A stretch of 58,653 nucleotides of DNA from Propylenella binzhouense (GTDB taxonomy: Bacteria > Pseudomonadota > Alphaproteobacteria > Rhizobiales > Afifellaceae): assembly GCF_009866965.1 (NCBI RefSeq), contig NZ_SPKJ01000015.1:1-58653 (forward strand), given 5' to 3'. Shown piece by piece: positions 30,665 through 39,822 of the stretch (positions are counted from its first letter, which is position 1; each line of letters opens with the position of its first letter). The notes under the pieces were generated by a model. That model was given only the letters and a program-made list of their open reading frames with translations, searched no databases and was not told where the DNA came from. Position numbers and translations under genes: made by a program.

Positions 30665-32599
30665 ATGCCCGCCCCGCTCAAATTCTTGCTGTTCGCATTC
30701 GGCCTCGTCATCGCCGGGGGCGGCGCGGTCCTCGTCTGGCACGAGGCCGGGCGCCGCGACACGGTCGCGGAACGCGGGGTTCCCGCGCCGGAAGGGACGG
30801 CGGGAGAGGCGTCCGGCGCAAGAATGGCGGCCGGACAGGCGGCGGCCGGGCGGGAGGAGCAGGTCCCACCGCCCGGAGCGGGCGCGGAAGGCAAGCTCCC
30901 GCCGGAAGCCGACGCTTCCGACGCACCGATCTTCGACATCGTGCGCGTCGAGCCGACCGGGGCGATCCTGGTCGCGGGCCGGGCGATGCCGAATGCCGAG
31001 ATCGAGGTTCTTTCCAACGGCAAGGTGGTGGCGCGGACACGCTCGGACGGGACGGGCTCGTTCGTGGCGCTTCCCGAGGAGAATCTTCCGCCGGGCAGCC
31101 ACAATGTGACGCTCCGCGCGAAGCCGGACGGCGAGGCTCCGCGCGAATCGGAGCAGCAGGTCGCGGTCGCGGTCCCCGACACGCCGAACCGGGAACCGCT
31201 CGTGGTGCTGAACGAGCCCGGCGCGCCGAGCGAGATCATCTCGAGGCCGGACGCGGCTCCCGAAGAGAAGATGGCGGCAGGCGCCGGCGGGGGCCGCAAG
31301 GGCGAGGAGAGGCCGGCCGGCGGCACGGGGAATCTCACGGCATCCGTTTCACCTCCGACGCCCTCCGACAGGGCTTCCGGCGGCCCGGAGGCGGGCCGGC
31401 CCGCCTCCGGCCCGGGTTCGCCAGGGGAAGAGGGTTCCCCAGGAGAAGAGAAGAAGGGCTCGATCGCGTCCGCGGAGCAGGCGGGCGCCATGGAATCCGG
31501 CCCGGGACCGTCTTCCGACGCGGGCGGGGCGGGAGGCGAACGCGCGTCCGAAGCCCGGCCGCCGTCGGCGCCCGCCGACGCGCCGAGCGCGCATCCGGAC
31601 CCGGCGCCGGTCCCGGAGAAGCCGGTCGCAATGGCTTCCGCAGATCGGGCGGACCCCCGCGAGCCGGCCCGGGAGCAGTCCTCCCGATCCGGCGGGCCGG
31701 CTGGGCAGGGCTCCTCCGGAACCGGGCCTTCGGGGGCGGTCCGGAGCCCGTCCCGCGAACCGGCCGGAGCGCCTGCGCCGGACAAGCCTGCCGCAGGCGA
31801 GGAGCCCGGCGCGCGCGCGTCGGATGAGGGCGCATCTCCTGCCGCCGGCGCCACGAGGGTTGCCGGCGTGCTGACCGAGCCGCCCGGGCGGGAGGAACGG
31901 CTGGCGCCTCCGGCGGAGGAGGCTGGCGGAACGGCGGACCCGGCCGGGACGGGAGCATCGCCGGCAGGGAATGGCCCGGACACGGGCGGGACCGGGCCGG
32001 CCGGCAATGCGGAGGCGGGTTCCTCCGGCGGGCCGGCGATGGCCGGCAATGGCGAACCAGCGGCTCCGCATGTCTCGGTCGACGCGGTCGAGACCGAGGA
32101 CGACAAGCTCTATGTTGCGGGGGCGGGGAAACCCGGTCTCAAGGTCCGCGTCTATGTCGACAACGAGTTCGTCGGCGAGACGGAGCCCTCGCCGGAGGGC
32201 CGCTGGCTGCTGCAGGCGGACAGGAAGGTCAAGGAAGGCGACGTGACGGTGCGCGCCGACCAGCTCGGCCGGGGCGGAGGGGAGGTCGACGCGCGCGCCG
32301 AGGTTCCGTTCGTGCGCCGCTTCGACCGCACCGACCTCGTCCCCGCCTCGCAGGCCGGCACCGGGGCGAATGCCGGCGCCGCGGGCGAGCTGCCGCCGCC
32401 GAACACCGTCATCATCCGACGCGGCGACAATCTGTGGACCATCTCCCGCCGCACCTATGGGGCCGGCATCCGCTATACGACCATCTACGGCGCCAATCAG
32501 GACCAGATCCGCGACCCCGACCGGATCTATCCGGGGCAGATCTTCGTTCTCCCGACACGCGACAGGGCGTGGGAGGAGGAGACCGAGGCCAAGCGCTGA
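30665..32599 (+). CDS. Large exported Ig-like/LysM protein
   Basis: A 644-residue protein anchored by one N-terminal hydrophobic helix (FLLFAFGLVIAGGGAVLVW). A bacterial Ig-like module follows (about 80-170), then roughly 300 residues of Ala/Gly/Pro/Glu-rich disordered linker, a second Ig-like module (about 465-560, DKLYVAGAGKPGLKVRVYVD) and a C-terminal LysM domain (VIIRRGDNLWTISRRTYG...YPGQIFVLP). LysM binds peptidoglycan, so the protein probably spans the periplasm to the wall. An ATG at 30620 would add 15 polar residues; I prefer 30665 because the helix then starts the protein. Confidence 0.87.
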   Translation: MPAPLKFLLFAFGLVIAGGGAVLVWHEAGRRDTVAERGVPAPEGTAGEASGARMAAGQAAAGREEQVPPPGAGAEGKLPPEADASDAPIFDIVRVEPTGAILVAGRAMPNAEIEVLSNGKVVARTRSDGTGSFVALPEENLPPGSHNVTLRAKPDGEAPRESEQQVAVAVPDTPNREPLVVLNEPGAPSEIISRPDAAPEEKMAAGAGGGRKGEERPAGGTGNLTASVSPPTPSDRASGGPEAGRPASGPGSPGEEGSPGEEKKGSIASAEQAGAMESGPGPSSDAGGAGGERASEARPPSAPADAPSAHPDPAPVPEKPVAMASADRADPREPAREQSSRSGGPAGQGSSGTGPSGAVRSPSREPAGAPAPDKPAAGEEPGARASDEGASPAAGATRVAGVLTEPPGREERLAPPAEEAGGTADPAGTGASPAGNGPDTGGTGPAGNAEAGSSGGPAMAGNGEPAAPHVSVDAVETEDDKLYVAGAGKPGLKVRVYVDNEFVGETEPSPEGRWLLQADRKVKEGDVTVRADQLGRGGGEVDARAEVPFVRRFDRTDLVPASQAGTGANAGAAGELPPPNTVIIRRGDNLWTISRRTYGAGIRYTTIYGANQDQIRDPDRIYPGQIFVLPTRDRAWEEETEAKR

Positions 32600-32727
32600 G
32601 GCGGCCTGCGCGCCCGCCGCGGGCGCTCTGTCCGCTCGGCACCTGCCGACCGTGTTCCGTACTGGGAGGCGCCCGGCCGGGATCCGGTTGGAACTCGGTC
32701 CGGTGGTGGATGTTGCGTTCATCGTTG

Positions 32728-32743
32728 ATCGTCGATATACGAT
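32728..32743. promoter_or_regulatory. Palindromic operator, probably for the ArsR regulator
   Basis: ATCGT-CGATAT-ACGAT, a 16-bp inverted repeat, lies 50 bp before the arsR-type gene, the usual place and size of an ArsR/SmtB box. Binding here would make the regulator and the overlapping ABC transporter self-controlled. Confidence 0.5.
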
Positions 32744-32792
32744 GAAGTTCTCGCGCGGCTGAGCCGCTTCCACACCATCTCGGGGCAATGGC

Positions 32793-33137
32793 ATGACCGG
32801 CGAGCACGACGCCGAAGCCCGCTTCTGCGAGCAGCTGCGCGCGCTCGGCCATCCCGCGCGGCTGGCGATCCTGCGCGCGCTCGAGGAGCGCTCGCGCTGC
32901 TGCTGCGGAGATTTCTGCCGCGACCTTCCGCTCGCTCAGTCGACGGTCTCGCAGCACCTGAAGGTGCTCACGGAATCCGGGCTGGTCAGGCTCGAGCGCG
33001 CGGGACTGCGCTCCAACTACACGCTCGACCTTCAGGCCTTGTTCCAGCTGCGGGCCGCTCTCGACCGGGTGCTCGCGGCGCGGGCCGCGCCCGCGGAGGA
33101 GGAGGTTCGGGCCGAGATCGGACAGTGCCGATGCTAG
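32793..33137 (+). CDS. ArsR/SmtB-family metal-responsive repressor
   Basis: A 114-residue winged-helix repressor: LGHPARLAILRAL, then the recognition region LPLAQSTVSQHLKVLTESGLVRLERAG. Unusually many cysteines precede the DNA-binding helix (RCCCGDFC), a likely site for soft metals or a thiol/Fe-S signal, and the protein ends QCRC. Its stop lies 7 nt inside the start of the Atm1-like transporter gene, so both are made together. The metal is not known; arsenite, mercury or cadmium are candidates. Confidence 0.9.
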   Translation: MTGEHDAEARFCEQLRALGHPARLAILRALEERSRCCCGDFCRDLPLAQSTVSQHLKVLTESGLVRLERAGLRSNYTLDLQALFQLRAALDRVLAARAAPAEEEVRAEIGQCRC

Positions 33138-35032
33138 CGCCCCTTTCCGCCGAGCGCCGGCGCAGGATCTCCGCCGAGGGTTCGGTGCTCGCCACGCTCC
33201 GGGATCTCTGGCCCTATATGTGGCCGGCGGACCGCCCGGACCTGCAGCGGCGCGTCGTGGTCGCCCTCGGCGCGCTCATCGTCGCGAAGGTGGCCACCGT
33301 CCTCATTCCCTATCTTCTGGCCTGGGCGACCGATGCCCTTTCCGGAGAGGGCGGGGTACCCGGGTTTCTCCCGCTCGCGCTTGCCGGCCCGGTCATGCTG
33401 GTCGTCGCCTATGGCGCCGTCCGGATCGTCTCCGTGGCGTTCAACCAGCTCCGCGACGCGCTCTTCGCGCGCGTCGGCCAGCACGCGGTTCGCCAGCTCG
33501 CCTACAAGACCTTCGTTCACCTGCACGGCCTCTCCCTCCGCTTCCACCTGGCGCGTCGCACCGGCGGCCTCTCCCGCGTTATCGAGCGCGGCACGAAGGG
33601 GATCGAGACCGTCGTCCGCTACACCATTCTCAATTCGGTGCCGACGGTCATCGAATTCGCCTTCACGGCGGGCATCATCTGGTACCACTTCGATGTCGTG
33701 TACGTGATCGTGATCGGCGCGACCGTGTGCGCCTATGTCTGGTTCACGGTGCAGGCGAGCAACTGGCGGATCGCCATCCGGCGCGAGATGAACGACTCCG
33801 ACACGGATGCGAGCTCGAAGGCGATCGACTCGCTGCTGAACTTCGAGACCGTCAAGTATTTCGGCAATGAGCGGATGGAGGCCGTACGCTTCGACGGCTC
33901 GATGGCGCGCTACGAAGTCGCCGCGATCAAGACCTGGACGTCGCTCGCCTGGCTGAATTTCGGGCAGACCTTCATCTTCTCGATCGGCATGGCGGCCTGC
34001 ATGGTGCTGTCGGCGCGCGCCGTGATGGCGGGGACCCAGACCATCGGCGATTTCGTCCTCGTCAACGCGCTGCTGATGCAGCTCTCGATCCCGCTGAACT
34101 TCATCGGCTCCGTCTACCGCGAGATCAAGCAGGGCGTCACCGACATCGAGGCGATGTTCGAGCTTCTCGAGGTCGAGCCCGAGGTGCGGGACCGCGCGGA
34201 TGCGGTGCCGCTCCGGGTCAGCCACGGTGCCATCCGCTTCGAGGACGTGCACTTCCACTACGATCCGGACCGGCCGATCCTGAAGGGGATCAGCTTCGAC
34301 GTGCCGCCGAATGCGACCGTCGCGATCGTGGGCCCCTCGGGCGCGGGCAAGTCGACGCTGTCGCGGCTGCTCTTCCGCTTCTACGACGTGACCGGCGGGC
34401 GGATCCTGATCGACGGCCAGGACATTCGGGACATCACGCAGGAGAGCCTGCGCGCCGCGATCGGGATGGTGCCGCAGGACACCGTCCTCTTCAACGACAC
34501 GATCGGCTACAACATCCGCTACGGGCGCTGGGGCGCATCCGAGGCGGAGATCGGCGCGGCCGCCGAGATGGCCCAGATCGCGCGCTTCGTGGAGGGCCTG
34601 CCGCAGGGCTACCGCACGCCGGTCGGCGAGCGCGGGCTCAAGCTTTCCGGCGGCGAGAAGCAGCGCGTGGCGATTGCCCGCACCATCCTGAAGGCGCCGC
34701 CGATCCTCATTCTCGACGAGGCGACATCCGCGCTCGACACGGCGACCGAGCAGGAGATCCAGGCGGCGCTCGACCAGGTGTCTCGCGGCCGGACGACGCT
34801 CGTCATCGCCCACCGGCTCTCGACCGTCGTGAACGCCGACCGCATCTTGGTCCTCAAGGACGGGCGGATCGAGGAGCAGGGCACGCATGGCGAGCTGATC
34901 GCCCGGGACGGGCTCTATGCGGCGATGTGGGCGCGCCAGCGCGCCGCGGACGAAGCGGCCGAGCAACTGCGCCGTGCCCGCGAGGAGGACGAGGAAGGAT
35001 TCGTCGTGCGGGGCCCGGTCGCCGCCGAGTGA
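33131..35032 (+). CDS. Atm1/ABCB7-type ABC half-transporter
   Basis: A 633-residue inner-membrane half-transporter that probably works as a homodimer. The membrane domain (about 30-320) includes the family-specific GTKGIETVVRY and SLLNFETVKYFGNE stretches. The ATPase domain follows: Walker A GPSGAGKST, Q-loop MVPQDTVLFND, signature LSGGEKQR, Walker B ILILDEATSALD. Bacterial Atm1 proteins export glutathione conjugates or glutathione-bound metals and protect against heavy metals. I chose the ATG at 33131; a GTG at 33125 is also possible. Cotranscription with an ArsR repressor supports a metal-export role. Confidence 0.93.
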   Translation: MLAPLSAERRRRISAEGSVLATLRDLWPYMWPADRPDLQRRVVVALGALIVAKVATVLIPYLLAWATDALSGEGGVPGFLPLALAGPVMLVVAYGAVRIVSVAFNQLRDALFARVGQHAVRQLAYKTFVHLHGLSLRFHLARRTGGLSRVIERGTKGIETVVRYTILNSVPTVIEFAFTAGIIWYHFDVVYVIVIGATVCAYVWFTVQASNWRIAIRREMNDSDTDASSKAIDSLLNFETVKYFGNERMEAVRFDGSMARYEVAAIKTWTSLAWLNFGQTFIFSIGMAACMVLSARAVMAGTQTIGDFVLVNALLMQLSIPLNFIGSVYREIKQGVTDIEAMFELLEVEPEVRDRADAVPLRVSHGAIRFEDVHFHYDPDRPILKGISFDVPPNATVAIVGPSGAGKSTLSRLLFRFYDVTGGRILIDGQDIRDITQESLRAAIGMVPQDTVLFNDTIGYNIRYGRWGASEAEIGAAAEMAQIARFVEGLPQGYRTPVGERGLKLSGGEKQRVAIARTILKAPPILILDEATSALDTATEQEIQAALDQVSRGRTTLVIAHRLSTVVNADRILVLKDGRIEEQGTHGELIARDGLYAAMWARQRAADEAAEQLRRAREEDEEGFVVRGPVAAE

Positions 35033-35087
35033 TCGGCGGACGCGCCGAGGAGTGGCCGTCGGCGGCGCGATGCCCTAAGACCAGCGC

Positions 35088-35798
35088 ATGTCGCTCGTTC
35101 CGCGCTCCGTCCGCGAGGCCATTCACCCCGTTCACAGCGCGGGCTGGCCGTTCATCGCCGCCACCATCGTCCTCGCCATCGCGCTGGGCATTCTCTGGCA
35201 GCCCCTCTTCTGGATCCTCCTCGTCGTCGCCGGCTGGATGCTGGTCTTCTTCCGGGACCCGACGCGGGTCTCGCCCATCGCGCCGGGCCTGGTGATCAGC
35301 CCGGCCGACGGACGGGTCGAGCCGCCGGTCGCCGTCGTGCCCCCCCTGGAGCTCGGGCTCGGGCCGGAGCCGCGTCAGCGCATTTCCGTCTTCATGGACA
35401 TCTTCGACTGCCACATCAACCGCGCCCCGGTCGCTGCTCGGATCACCCGCGTCGCCTACAAGCCGGGCAAGTTCGTGAGCGCCGACCTCGACAAGGCGAG
35501 CGAGGACAACGAGCGGAACGGCTTCGTCATGGAGACGCCGGAGGGGCACACGCTCGGGGTCGTGCAGGTGGCCGGGCTGGTGGCCCGCCGGATCCTGGTC
35601 TGGAAGCGGGAGGGCGCAGCCGTGGCGCAGGGCGAGCGGATCGGCATGATCCGCTTCGGCTCGCGGCTCGACGTCTACCTGCCCTCGGGCTCGACCGTGC
35701 TGGTGGCGGCCGGCCAGCGCGCCATCGCCGGCGAAACCGTGCTCGCGCACCTTCCCGGCGCCGCGCCGCTGCCGCCATACCCGACCCGGGTCGACTAG
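35088..35798 (+). CDS. psd: Phosphatidylserine decarboxylase (short type)
   Basis: A 236-residue pyruvoyl enzyme converting phosphatidylserine to phosphatidylethanolamine. There is an N-terminal hydrophobic region (20-55), then FFRDPTR, SPADGRV, FMDIFDCHINRAPV and the self-cleavage site RFGSRLDVYLP, where Ser192 becomes the pyruvoyl group of the small alpha subunit. The ATG at 35088 gives the family's normal N-terminus (VHSAGWPFI). The following pssA starts 2 nt after the stop codon. Confidence 0.95.
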   Translation: MSLVPRSVREAIHPVHSAGWPFIAATIVLAIALGILWQPLFWILLVVAGWMLVFFRDPTRVSPIAPGLVISPADGRVEPPVAVVPPLELGLGPEPRQRISVFMDIFDCHINRAPVAARITRVAYKPGKFVSADLDKASEDNERNGFVMETPEGHTLGVVQVAGLVARRILVWKREGAAVAQGERIGMIRFGSRLDVYLPSGSTVLVAAGQRAIAGETVLAHLPGAAPLPPYPTRVD

Positions 35799-35800
35799 GC

Positions 35801-36664
35801 GTGGACGCGCTCTTTCCCGCGCCGGACCCATCGCCGAAGCGCCGCATCCGGCGCCTGCGGCGGGCCGTGCCGTTCCGCCAGGTGGCACCCAACCTGGTGA
35901 CGCTCCTGGCGCTCTGCGCCGGGCTGACGGCGATCCGGATGGGGATCGAGGGCCGTTACGACATGGCGGTCGCCGGCGTCGTCTTCGCCGCCGTGCTCGA
36001 CGCGATCGACGGCCGCCTCGCGCGCATGCTGAAGACGACCTCGCGGTTCGGCGCCGAGCTCGATTCGCTCGCGGACTTCGTCAGCTTCGGCGTTGCTCCG
36101 GCCTTCCTGATCTATGTCTGGCGGATCGACACGCTGGAATCGCTCGGCTGGATCGCGGGTCTCGTTTTCGCGATCTGCGCCGCCTTGAGGCTGGCGCGCT
36201 TCAACGCCGCCCTGGCCGATCCCGACCAGCCGCACTGGCACAAGGACTTCTTCGTCGGCGTCCCCGCGCCGGCCGGCGCGATCTGCGGTCTCCTGCCGAT
36301 CTTCCTCGAACGCATGGGCGTACCGGTCCCGGAGGAGGCGGCGGGCTTCGTCGCGCTCTATCTCGTGGCGATCGGCGTGCTGATGGTGAGCCGGCTGCCG
36401 ACGCTCTCCGGCAAGCGGCTCGGCGCGCGCATTCCCCGCGATGTCGTGCTGCCGGTCCTGGTCGCCAGCGTTCTCGTCGCCGCGCTCGGCATGAGCTATC
36501 CCTTCACGATGCTTGCGGCGGCGGCGATCGCCTATCTCGGCCATCTGCCGCTCGCCTGGCGCATCTGGCAGCGCAGGTCGCTCGAGCACCGGCGCGCGGA
36601 GGGGACCGGCCGCAGGACGGGGGATTCCGGATCGGAGCCGGCGGACGACGTGCCGGAGGACTGA
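35801..36664 (+). CDS. pssA: CDP-diacylglycerol-serine O-phosphatidyltransferase
   Basis: A 287-residue membrane enzyme making phosphatidylserine, the substrate of the upstream Psd. The CDP-alcohol phosphotransferase signature is complete: DAIDGRLARMLKTTSRFGAELDSLAD (D-DG-AR-G-D-D), followed by several hydrophobic helices. It begins at a GTG at 35801, two bases after psd ends, so the two genes form the usual psd-pssA unit for phosphatidylethanolamine synthesis. The last 40 residues are polar and probably disordered. Confidence 0.94.
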   Translation: MDALFPAPDPSPKRRIRRLRRAVPFRQVAPNLVTLLALCAGLTAIRMGIEGRYDMAVAGVVFAAVLDAIDGRLARMLKTTSRFGAELDSLADFVSFGVAPAFLIYVWRIDTLESLGWIAGLVFAICAALRLARFNAALADPDQPHWHKDFFVGVPAPAGAICGLLPIFLERMGVPVPEEAAGFVALYLVAIGVLMVSRLPTLSGKRLGARIPRDVVLPVLVASVLVAALGMSYPFTMLAAAAIAYLGHLPLAWRIWQRRSLEHRRAEGTGRRTGDSGSEPADDVPED

Positions 36665-36789
36665 AGCGGGCCGATTTCTTGCCTCGGTCTCGGCGAGGCT
36701 GTTCCCCCGCGGCGATCCATGCCCTAGCCTAATCGCGGGGCGGCGCATCGTAAGGAGGCGGACTGGCGCGCGCGCCGTCCGGGACCGAC

Positions 36790-37734
36790 ATGAAGCAAGC
36801 GATCGTAACCTTCGTCCTGGCGGTGGTGGCGAGCCTGACTTCCGTCGCGGCCCTGGGGCAGGAATCCCGAAAACCCGAGATCGTGGTGGTGACGCACGGC
36901 AGGGCCGCGGAACCGTTCTGGGCCGAGGTGAAGCGCGGAGCAGAGGCCGCCGGCGTCGACTTCGGAGCGAATGTCGACTACCGGGCGCCCGGGACGTTCG
37001 ACGTGGAGGCGATGGCGCGGCTCATCGACGAGGCGGTGACGGAAAGGCCGGCCGGGCTCGTTCTCTCCGTGCCGGATGCCGATGCCCTGGCGCCCCATAT
37101 CCGCGCCGCCGTCGCGACCGGCATCCCGGTGCTCGGCATCAATTCCGGGCTCGACGTGTCGCACGCGCTCGGCGTGAAGCTCCATGTCGGACAGAACGAA
37201 TACGAAGCCGGCCGCGCCGCCGGCGAGGCGATGCGGGATGCGGGCGGCCGCCGCGCGGTGTGCATCAACCACGAGCTGGGCAATATCGGCCTCGACCTGA
37301 GGTGCAAGGGCTTCATCGACGGGTTCGGAGGTTCGGTCGAGGTGCTCGCGGTCCCTCCGGAGCCGCAGAAGATCGAGGAGACGCTCGCGGACCGCCTGAA
37401 GGCGACGGAATCGATCGACGTCGTGCTCGCGCTCAGCGCATCGACGGCGGGAGACCCGGCGCTCCGCGCGATCGCCGGCAGCGGAAGGCCGGAGAAGATC
37501 CGCTTCGCCACCTTCGACATATCCGATCCGGTGCTGCGGGCGCTTGCGGACGGCAAGGCCGATTTCGCCATCGACCAGCAGCCGTTCCTGCAGGGCTATC
37601 TGCCGGTCGAGTTCCTGATGCTCGCCCGCCGCGAGGGCGTCATGCCGGTGGCGAGCATCCGTACGGGCCCCCGCTTCGTGCGTGCCGAGGAGGCGAAGGC
37701 GGCTCTGGTCCGGGGCGCCACCCGGAAGGACTGA
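36790..37734 (+). CDS. Periplasmic sugar-binding-type protein (type 1 SBP)
   Basis: A 314-residue exported protein of the Peripla_BP_4 fold used by ribose/inositol-type ABC importers. After the signal peptide (ending ALGQE) it shows the paired-domain pattern VVVTHGRAAEPFWAEVKRGAEAAG, GLVLSVPDADAL, GIPVLGINSG, GQNEYEAGRAAGEAM and DQQPFLQGYLPVEFL. No permease or ATPase gene is adjacent, so it may serve a distant transporter or a sensor. The next gene, a methylmalonate-semialdehyde dehydrogenase, hints at myo-inositol as ligand; this is an inference only. Confidence 0.85.
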   Translation: MKQAIVTFVLAVVASLTSVAALGQESRKPEIVVVTHGRAAEPFWAEVKRGAEAAGVDFGANVDYRAPGTFDVEAMARLIDEAVTERPAGLVLSVPDADALAPHIRAAVATGIPVLGINSGLDVSHALGVKLHVGQNEYEAGRAAGEAMRDAGGRRAVCINHELGNIGLDLRCKGFIDGFGGSVEVLAVPPEPQKIEETLADRLKATESIDVVLALSASTAGDPALRAIAGSGRPEKIRFATFDISDPVLRALADGKADFAIDQQPFLQGYLPVEFLMLARREGVMPVASIRTGPRFVRAEEAKAALVRGATRKD

Positions 37735-37804
37735 CTTTCGGCCGGCTGGACGGCCGGTCGCGCACGCACTATCCGGGATTGCGATCCGGAAGCGGGAGGA
37801 AGCG

Positions 37805-39316
37805 ATGGCGGCAAGCGAGCTGCGCGAGATCGGACATTTCATCGGCGGAAAGCACGTTCCCGGCACGAGCGGGCGCGCCGGCGACGTCATGAAGCCGATG
37901 ACGGGGGAGGTGCAGGCGCGCGTTGCGCTCGCCTCGCGAAGCGAAGTGCGGCAGGCCGTCGAGAATGCGCGCGCGGCGCAGCCGGGCTGGGCGGCGACCA
38001 ACCCGCAGCGCCGCGCCCGCGTGATGATGCGCTTCCTGGATCTCGTCCATGCCGAGTATGACGCGCTCGCGGAGCTCCTGGCGCTCGAGCACGGCAAGAC
38101 CATCCCCGATGCCCGCGGCGACATCCAGCGCGGGCTCGAGGTCGTCGAGTTCGCGATCGGGATTCCCCATCTCATGAAGGGAGAATTCACCGATGGCGCC
38201 GGCCCGGGCATCGACGTCTATTCGATGCGCCAGCCGCTCGGCGTCGTGGCCGGCATCACGCCGTTCAATTTCCCCGCCATGATCCCGATGTGGAAGTTCG
38301 CGCCGGCGATCGCCTGCGGCAATGCGTTCATCCTGAAGCCGTCCGAGCGCGATCCGGGCGTGCCGATGCGGCTCGCCGAGCTGCTGGTCGAGGCGGGCCT
38401 GCCGGCCGGCATCCTCAACGTCGTGAACGGCGACAAGGAGGCCGTCGACGCCCTTCTGGACGACCCCGACATAAGGGCGATCGGTTTCGTCGGCTCGACC
38501 CCGATCGCGGAATACATCTATGCGCGCGGCGCGGCCGCCGGAAAGCGCGTGCAGTGCTTCGGCGGCGCCAAGAACCACATGATCGTCATGCCGGACGCCG
38601 ACATGGAGCAGGCGGTCGATGCCCTGATCGGCGCGGGCTACGGCTCGGCCGGGGAACGCTGCATGGCGGTGTCCGTGGCGGTACCCGTCGGCGAGGCGAC
38701 GGCGGATCGCCTGCTCGAGAAGCTCGTCCCGCGGGTGGAAGGGCTGAAGATCGGCCCTTCGACCGATCCCGAAGCGGATTTCGGCCCGCTCGTCACGCGC
38801 GAGGCGGTGGAGCGCGTCCGCGGCTATGTCGATCTCGGCGTCGAGGAAGGCGCCGACCTCCTCGTCGACGGCCGCGGCTTCTCCATGCAGGGCTACGAGA
38901 ACGGCTTCTATATGGGGGGCTGCCTGTTCGACCGGGTCAGGCCGGACATGCGGATCTACAAGGAGGAGATCTTCGGGCCGGTCCTCTCGGTCGTGCGCGC
39001 CAGGGATTACGAGGAGGCGCTCCGGCTGCCGTCGGAGCACGAATACGGGAACGGCGTGGCAATCTTCACGCGGGACGGCGACGCGGCCCGGGATTTCGCG
39101 GCCAAAGTGAATGTCGGAATGGTCGGCATCAACGTGCCGATCCCGGTGCCGATCTCCTATTACACGTTCGGCGGGTGGAAGCGTTCCGGGTTCGGCGACC
39201 TCAACCAGCACGGCCCGGATTCGATCCGCTTCTACACCAAGACCAAGACCGTCACCTCGCGCTGGCCTTCCGGCGTGAAGGAGGGGGCGGAATTCGTGAT
39301 CCCCACCATGCGCTGA
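37805..39316 (+). CDS. mmsA: CoA-acylating methylmalonate-semialdehyde dehydrogenase
   Basis: A 503-residue aldehyde dehydrogenase-family enzyme that converts methylmalonate or malonate semialdehyde plus CoA to propionyl- or acetyl-CoA, in valine and myo-inositol breakdown. Key features: GITPFNFPAMIPMWKFAPAI, FVGSTPIAEYIYARGAAAGKRVQ, the subgroup-specific GGAKNHMIVMPDAD, and the catalytic Cys in GSAGERCMAVSVAV. The ATG at 37805 has GGGAGGAAG immediately upstream. Confidence 0.94.
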   Translation: MAASELREIGHFIGGKHVPGTSGRAGDVMKPMTGEVQARVALASRSEVRQAVENARAAQPGWAATNPQRRARVMMRFLDLVHAEYDALAELLALEHGKTIPDARGDIQRGLEVVEFAIGIPHLMKGEFTDGAGPGIDVYSMRQPLGVVAGITPFNFPAMIPMWKFAPAIACGNAFILKPSERDPGVPMRLAELLVEAGLPAGILNVVNGDKEAVDALLDDPDIRAIGFVGSTPIAEYIYARGAAAGKRVQCFGGAKNHMIVMPDADMEQAVDALIGAGYGSAGERCMAVSVAVPVGEATADRLLEKLVPRVEGLKIGPSTDPEADFGPLVTREAVERVRGYVDLGVEEGADLLVDGRGFSMQGYENGFYMGGCLFDRVRPDMRIYKEEIFGPVLSVVRARDYEEALRLPSEHEYGNGVAIFTRDGDAARDFAAKVNVGMVGINVPIPVPISYYTFGGWKRSGFGDLNQHGPDSIRFYTKTKTVTSRWPSGVKEGAEFVIPTMR

Positions 39317-39438
39317 ACGTGCGCGGCGCGATCGGCCGCAGCAACGTTCCTGCCGCATCGGCGTTGATGGTCTCTCCGGCGGTCGCCGCTTCCCGCGGCG
39401 GCCGTCTTTTTCCGGGGGACGCAGAAGGAGAGCCGCAA

Positions 39439-39777
39439 TTGGCAGGCAGAAAGCAATCGGCAGACCATATCCGGGCCATCGGCGTGCTGGCGCCGGTCGT
39501 CATCTCCGCCCGGCTCCAGATGCTCGGGCTCGAGCTCATGAAGCCGACCGCGGCCGGCCGGCGCGAGACGATCGACATGATCGCGGAGAAGCCGCTCGCC
39601 CTCATGCTCGCCGGCATGGCGATCCAGGCCGAGATGGTCCGGCAGGCGATCGGCTTCTGGCAGAACCTCCTCGTACCGCAGGCATGGAGCGCCCGGGATT
39701 GCGAAGCGCTCGCCGCGGCGGCGCTCGCGCCGGTCGCCCGGCAGGTGAGGGCGAATGCGCGCAGGCTGACGCGCTGA
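39439..39777 (+). CDS. 112-residue helical protein of unknown function
   Basis: A mostly helical protein with hydrophobic patches but no clear transmembrane helix (RAIGVLAPVVISARLQMLGLEL; LALMLAGMAIQAEMVRQAIGFWQ). The length, the repeated amphipathic helices and the Trp/Gln-rich middle recall small phasin-like proteins, but I cannot confirm this. The start is a TTG at 39439 with GAAGGAGA at the right distance. It is 122 bp downstream of mmsA on the same strand and ends before a strong hairpin. Confidence 0.6.
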   Translation: MAGRKQSADHIRAIGVLAPVVISARLQMLGLELMKPTAAGRRETIDMIAEKPLALMLAGMAIQAEMVRQAIGFWQNLLVPQAWSARDCEALAAAALAPVARQVRANARRLTR

Positions 39778-39793
39778 ACCGCTGGATGCGGTG

Positions 39794-39816
39794 CCGGACC
39801 GGGCCTGCCGGTCCGG
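39794..39816. terminator. Hairpin between convergent unknown gene and the Anbu gene
   Basis: Perfect 9-bp stem CCGGACCGG/CCGGTCCGG with loop GCCTG, placed 16 nt after the 112-residue gene and 6 nt after the end of the Anbu gene on the other strand. Confidence 0.6.
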
Positions 39817-39822
39817 TGCGCG

